NCBI GenBank assembly: GCA_003558435.1
Contig: PWLR01000096.1
Span: 1-52,391, forward strand
DNA length: 52,391 nt
Source: Nitriliruptoraceae bacterium
GTDB taxonomy: Bacteria; Actinomycetota; Nitriliruptoria; Nitriliruptorales; Nitriliruptoraceae
Direction: 5' to 3'
How positions within the stretch are numbered: position 1 is the first letter of the stretch; each line of letters opens with the position of its first letter. Of this stretch, positions 49,245 to 52,391 are shown one piece after another. The notes beneath the pieces were generated by a model. The model ran no database searches and was not told the DNA's origin. It saw only the letters and a program-made list of their open reading frames with translations. The translations under genes and the position numbers were made by a program.

Positions 49245-50360
49245 TCAGGAGCCGTCCGGTGTCGGTCCCGAGGCTGGTGGGAGGTGCTTGTGTCGGTAGA
49301 GGTGCTGGTCCGCGGCTCGGAGTGCCGCGTCGGTGCTGCAGCTGACCGAGGCGATGCCGGTGGAGAAGTTCACGGGCATCGGGCGGCGCTGGTTCCAGGC
49401 GGTTCGCAGCCGTTCGAGCAAACGGGTCGCGGCGTCGGGGTCCGCCTGGTTGAGCACGATCAGGAACTCATCGCTTCCGAGCCGGAGCGCTTGTTCGGAG
49501 ATGCGCATCTGTGCTTGGAGCACCGCACCGAAGACGCGCAGGACCTGGTCACCCGCGAGGTGCCCGTGCGTGTGGTTGACCTGTCTGAACCCATCGAGGT
49601 TCACCAGTACGAGCACGTCGCCTGGCAGGACCCGTTCGGCGAGCCGCTCGTAGGCCCGACGGTTGGGCAGCCCCGTGAGGGAGTCACGTTCGGTGGCTGC
49701 TGACAGTTGCTTGACCTGCTCCAGGCGAACCAGTGCCCGGTGGGCGTCATCGAGCAGTTGGGGGAGGTGGGCCCGCAAGTGCTCGGCGAGCTCGGGACGT
49801 TGCGGATCGGGGGCGGTCAGCAGCGGTGTGCCCATCCCGAGCGACAGATCGATGTCGATGGCGCTGGTCGTTGCATCACCGGCCGGCAGGAGCACGCCGC
49901 CCAACCGTTGCACGGCCGCCAGCAACACCTCGTGGAGCTCTCTCGGCTCCCGGCAGGCGAACAGCGTGCGGACCGCTGTCGTCACCACCTGCTGGACCTC
50001 GAGAGCAACGCGTCCGGAGGCGGGACGCGGGCCGATCGCGGCCGTGTGTCCGGTGACCGACGCGATCCTGGTTCGGGCGGGATCCGGGTGTCGCGGCTCG
50101 TCGTGGTCGGCCATGCCGGCGGCAGCCACCTCGAGGGCGATGTCGACCGCGACATCGACTCCGCACAGCCGCAACGCCTTGCGGGCGACCACGGTCGGGT
50201 CACCCGAGGCATGGAGGTCGAGCCAGACCGCGCTCTGTTGCGGGGTGTAGATGCTCGACACCGCTCGACGGGTGGCCTCCAGCAACTCGGTGGAGGTCAT
50301 CGACTCGAGTCCGGCACGCAGCTCACCACGCCGACGCGAAGCGGACACGTGACGGATCAT
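49245..50360 (-). CDS. GGDEF-domain protein (GSDEF variant), putative diguanylate cyclase
   Basis: 371 aa. N-terminal ~200 residues of helical character with no named domain (maybe a degenerate GAF near VALEVQQVVTTAVRTLFACR). C-terminal GGDEF domain: opening RDSLTGLPNRRAYERLAERV, metal Asp in LVLVNLDGFRQVNHTHGHLA, then GDQVLRVFGAVLQAQ, and the active-site loop LRLGSDEFLIVLN, where Ser replaces the second Gly of GGDEF. Such SDEF-type loops can be active or not. The c-di-GMP I-site RxxD is not evident. ATG 50360 has GAGGAG 7 nt upstream. It lies just before a second GGDEF gene on the same strand, 626 bases apart. Confidence 0.85.
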   Translation of the reverse strand: MIRHVSASRRRGELRAGLESMTSTELLEATRRAVSSIYTPQQSAVWLDLHASGDPTVVARKALRLCGVDVAVDIALEVAAAGMADHDEPRHPDPARTRIASVTGHTAAIGPRPASGRVALEVQQVVTTAVRTLFACREPRELHEVLLAAVQRLGGVLLPAGDATTSAIDIDLSLGMGTPLLTAPDPQRPELAEHLRAHLPQLLDDAHRALVRLEQVKQLSAATERDSLTGLPNRRAYERLAERVLPGDVLVLVNLDGFRQVNHTHGHLAGDQVLRVFGAVLQAQMRISEQALRLGSDEFLIVLNQADPDAATRLLERLRTAWNQRRPMPVNFSTGIASVSCSTDAALRAADQHLYRHKHLPPASGPTPDGS

Positions 50361-50986
50361 GGTGGCTCCTCAAGTTCGTCGAAGACGCCCCGGGAGCAGA
50401 AGCATCTGGAAAGCGAACGCCCCCGCGGGCGCCCATGGATGGCGGCGGCGAGGGCTGCTTCTCGACCAACCGCACGATACGAACCCGTCGTGTCCGATGC
50501 CAGCGACACCACCCACCGCAAGCAAGTCGCGCGTCAGACGGGCGGGGCCGGCTCGCCCCGACGCAGGAGCGCGATCGGGAGCGCACGCCCGGGTGGGGAA
50601 CGGACGGGAACGCAGGACGTTTGTCCGACCAGCCGATCCGGGCGTGTCCGGCTGGCTGGCGTCGATGGGGTGAGCTGGTCGACCGAAGCGTTCATGGCGG
50701 GTGGGGACGGTTCGGTTGCGTGCCGAGCGGGACGCCGAGCGGGCGAGCCACACCGGCGTGGAGCGCTCACCCTCCGGAGAGATCGCGCTGCGCTGGACCG
50801 CCGCCGGGATGCTCCTCGAGCAGCAGCGGTGTCGCCGCGTCAGGAGCCGCCGGCAGCTACCTCACCTGCTGGTCACCTTCGAGCACACCAGCACCCGACC
50901 ACCCTGGCGCACACCAGCCGCGAACACCGCGGGATGGCCGCCGATCGAACGTGACGCTCACGAACCGGATCCAGATCTCGACGCGG
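50361..50986. other. Intergenic, no gene recognised
   Basis: About 625 bases between the two GGDEF genes. Open frames are Arg/Ser/Pro-rich and lack start context. Expected to hold the promoter of the upstream-variant GGDEF gene. Confidence 0.4.
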
Positions 50987-52012
50987 TCACCGGCTCGGCG
51001 TTGCCCGGGTGGGTGGGCGGCGGCCGGGGGTGCCACGCCGGATGCGCTTCTGTTCGTACATGGCGGCGTCGGCCGCGGCGAACGCGCCCGGGAAGCCGGC
51101 CACGATGGTGTAAGGCGCGTGACCGATCGAACCGGACACGCCCGCCGAATCGAACGCGACATGGATGCGTCCGATCAGATCCCGTGTCTGTGCCGGTGTC
51201 ATTCCGGTCACCACCACCGCGAACTCGTCACCCCCGATGCGCGCCACGTGGTCGTAGCCGCGGACGCTGTCGCTGAGCGCCTCGGCGGCCTTGACGATGT
51301 GCCGGTCGCCGGCCGGATGCCCCTGCGTGTCGTTGATCTCCTTGAGGCGGTCCAGGTCGATGACCAGCACCGAGCTGGGATCACCGAAGCGCCGGCAACG
51401 GGACTCCTCCCGCTCGACGGCGAGGTCCCAGCCCCGTCGGTTGAGCAGGCCGGTGAGCGTGTCGGTGGTCGCCTCCTCGCGGGCGTGTTCACGTTCCCGC
51501 TCGAGTTCGGTCCTGGCCAGGTCGGCTGCCAGCACCATCGACAGCAGGCTGCCGAGCATCTGCAACAGCGGTGCGTGGCGTCGCAGTTCCTCGCCGTGGA
51601 CGGCCGGATCGATCCCGCAGAGCGTGCCGAACAGGTCCTGGTCCGGGTCAACGATGGGGATCCCGACGTAGGCGCCGATCGTCAACGCCTGGGCCGCTTC
51701 GGTCTCCGCATAGGCCGGTATGGCCATCGCGTCCGGGGCGATCTGCGGTCCTCGCCCCTCGTGCATCCGTACGCAGAACGTGTCGGCCCACGGGTGCGAG
51801 TCGCCCGCCTGCAGCCCGTAGGCGTCGCCGCGTACTTCGAGGTAGAGCTGTCGTTCACCGTCGTAGCGGGTGACCGCCCAGTAGCCGAGCGGTACCGCCT
51901 GCGTGAGGTAGTCCACGACCAACGTCGCCGCATCATCGAACGACATCTCGGCGGACAGCACCGGCATCACCACCGGCGGGGTGAGCGCCGCAGCGGGCGT
52001 GGCGAACGTCAC
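50987..52012 (-). CDS. GAF-GGDEF diguanylate cyclase
   Basis: Makes cyclic di-GMP from two GTP. From GTG 52012 (341 aa): GAF sensor (MSFDDAATLVVDYLTQAVPL, then RMHEGRGPQIAPDAMAIPAY and GAYVGIPIVDPDQDLFGTLC) of about 160 residues, a helical linker (LARTELEREREHAREEATTD), then a canonical GGDEF domain: DTLTGLLNRRGWDLA, VLVIDLDRLKEINDTQGHPA, and HVARIGGDEFAVVVTGM. The active loop GGDEF is intact, so it should be active. GGGGAAG precedes GTG 52012 by 9 nt; ATGs upstream at 52030-52030s are possible. The GAF sequence resembles sensors that bind small molecules or light-sensitive groups, not resolved here. Cytosolic, no membrane helix. Confidence 0.92.
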   Translation of the reverse strand: MTFATPAAALTPPVVMPVLSAEMSFDDAATLVVDYLTQAVPLGYWAVTRYDGERQLYLEVRGDAYGLQAGDSHPWADTFCVRMHEGRGPQIAPDAMAIPAYAETEAAQALTIGAYVGIPIVDPDQDLFGTLCGIDPAVHGEELRRHAPLLQMLGSLLSMVLAADLARTELEREREHAREEATTDTLTGLLNRRGWDLAVEREESRCRRFGDPSSVLVIDLDRLKEINDTQGHPAGDRHIVKAAEALSDSVRGYDHVARIGGDEFAVVVTGMTPAQTRDLIGRIHVAFDSAGVSGSIGHAPYTIVAGFPGAFAAADAAMYEQKRIRRGTPGRRPPTRATPSR

Positions 52013-52284
52013 GAGAACACACTTCCCCATCATCGAGGGCCGCGCGGCGTACACCGCGCGCATCCATCTTCTCGGCTCCGACGCCCCCGACCTTGATGCC
52101 GCGAGCTCGACCGCGACGGGCTGAGCGAGGTCGGCGCCGTTGGTGGGCTCGGCGCGCTCATCGCTGGCGGTGGAACGGGAACCACGACTCGAGCTTGGCC
52201 GTGGCGCTGTGGCGGGCAACGCGGCGGCCCCGGGCTCCAGGTCCGCGGTGAGTGGGCGGGCGCGCGATCCGTGTCCTGGCCGGT

Positions 52285-52312
52285 GGGGTCTGGGGGTTTG
52301 GGGTGTTGGGGG
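52285..52312 (+). other. Strong G-quadruplex-forming sequence
   Basis: Four G-runs of 4-5 bases with loops of 3-4: GGGG-TCT-GGGGG-TTT-GGGG-TGTT-GGGGG. It abuts the stop codon of the leftward gene entering from the window's right edge, so the RNA of that gene is C-rich here and the DNA plus strand is G-rich. Confidence 0.75.
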
Positions 52313-52391
52313 TCAGTGGTCTGGTGGTGTTGGTGGTGCGAGTGTGAGGACTTCGTCGAAGCCCTCGATCAGGCAGGTGTGGAAGGTGTCG
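52313..52391 (-). CDS. 3' end of an unidentified gene (partial)
   Basis: A minus-strand frame enters from the right edge and ends with TGA at 52315-52313. The last 25 residues read DTFHTCLIEGFDEVLTLAPP plus a Pro/Thr-rich end. Composition and GC3 are gene-like. The product cannot be identified from this tail alone. Confidence 0.5.
   Translation of the reverse strand, partial: DTFHTCLIEGFDEVLTLAPPTPPDH

Noticed and set aside
50435-52096. A 553-codon plus-strand open frame
   Set aside because: Antisense to the GAF-GGDEF gene; no domain and no ribosome binding site.
1-52391. CRISPR arrays, rRNA genes, prophage or intact insertion sequences
   Set aside because: No regularly spaced repeats, no rRNA-like sequence, and no transposase or integrase motifs were seen.

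Overview
The window is very GC-rich (roughly 70% by eye), with dense short intergenic gaps, many GTG/TTG starts and GGAGG-type ribosome binding sites. Its gene set (phosphoenolpyruvate carboxylase, SigE-like ECF sigma factor, fused SecDF, universal stress protein, DUF2180, YczE, DUF2243) suggests an Actinomycetota chromosome, possibly a deep-branching lineage such as Nitriliruptoria. That placement is an inference from gene style, not from a marker gene.

Layout. 1-14.4 kb: a membrane class III nucleotide cyclase, a cytochrome P450, a methyltransferase, a soluble PhoR/SenX3-like histidine kinase, PEP carboxylase, and a minus-strand operon of a broken DASS-type anion symporter, an unusual histidine kinase (receiver-like + cyclic-nucleotide-binding-like + kinase) and a response regulator. 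14.4-16.2 kb: a poorly coding stretch with gene remnants. 16.2-24.4 kb: a divergent pair of a cytochrome c-SHOCT protein and a CopB-type CPH P-ATPase, small membrane proteins, and a fused SecDF. 24.4-31.5 kb: a decayed kinase, a tandem universal stress protein, an antiporter tail remnant, an arsenic locus (arsR, small protein, acr3, DUF2180), and a small-membrane-protein/flavodoxin-like cluster. 31.5-36.6 kb: a complete arginine deiminase pathway (arcA-arcB-arcC) divergent from a YfcC-family carrier; together these would import arginine, break it down to ornithine, ammonia and CO2, and make ATP. 36.7-42.8 kb: an alpha/beta hydrolase, a Rieske-fold protein that has lost its cluster cysteines, a secreted acidic protein and a DHA2 drug exporter. 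43.7-49 kb: an ECF sigma factor with its membrane partner, a LuxR remnant, YczE, a small ORF coupled to DUF2243, and a TMEM165/UPF0016 cation exporter under a yybP-ykoY manganese riboswitch. 49.2-52.4 kb: two GGDEF proteins and the 3' end of an unidentified gene.

Two themes stand out. One is metal and oxyanion handling (copper, arsenite, manganese). The other is decay: about ten loci carry frameshifts, an in-frame stop or truncation, including a one-base slip at a seven-C run and a TAG inside the DASS symporter. The observations I would check first are the Rieske protein whose two cysteine ligands are replaced by Ser and Glu while both histidines and the disulfide cysteines remain, the manganese riboswitch with a readable three-hairpin expression platform, the cytochrome c-SHOCT fusion beside copB, and the pseudoreceiver-CNB-kinase. 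I found no CRISPR array, no confident tRNA or rRNA, and no recognisable intact insertion sequence.
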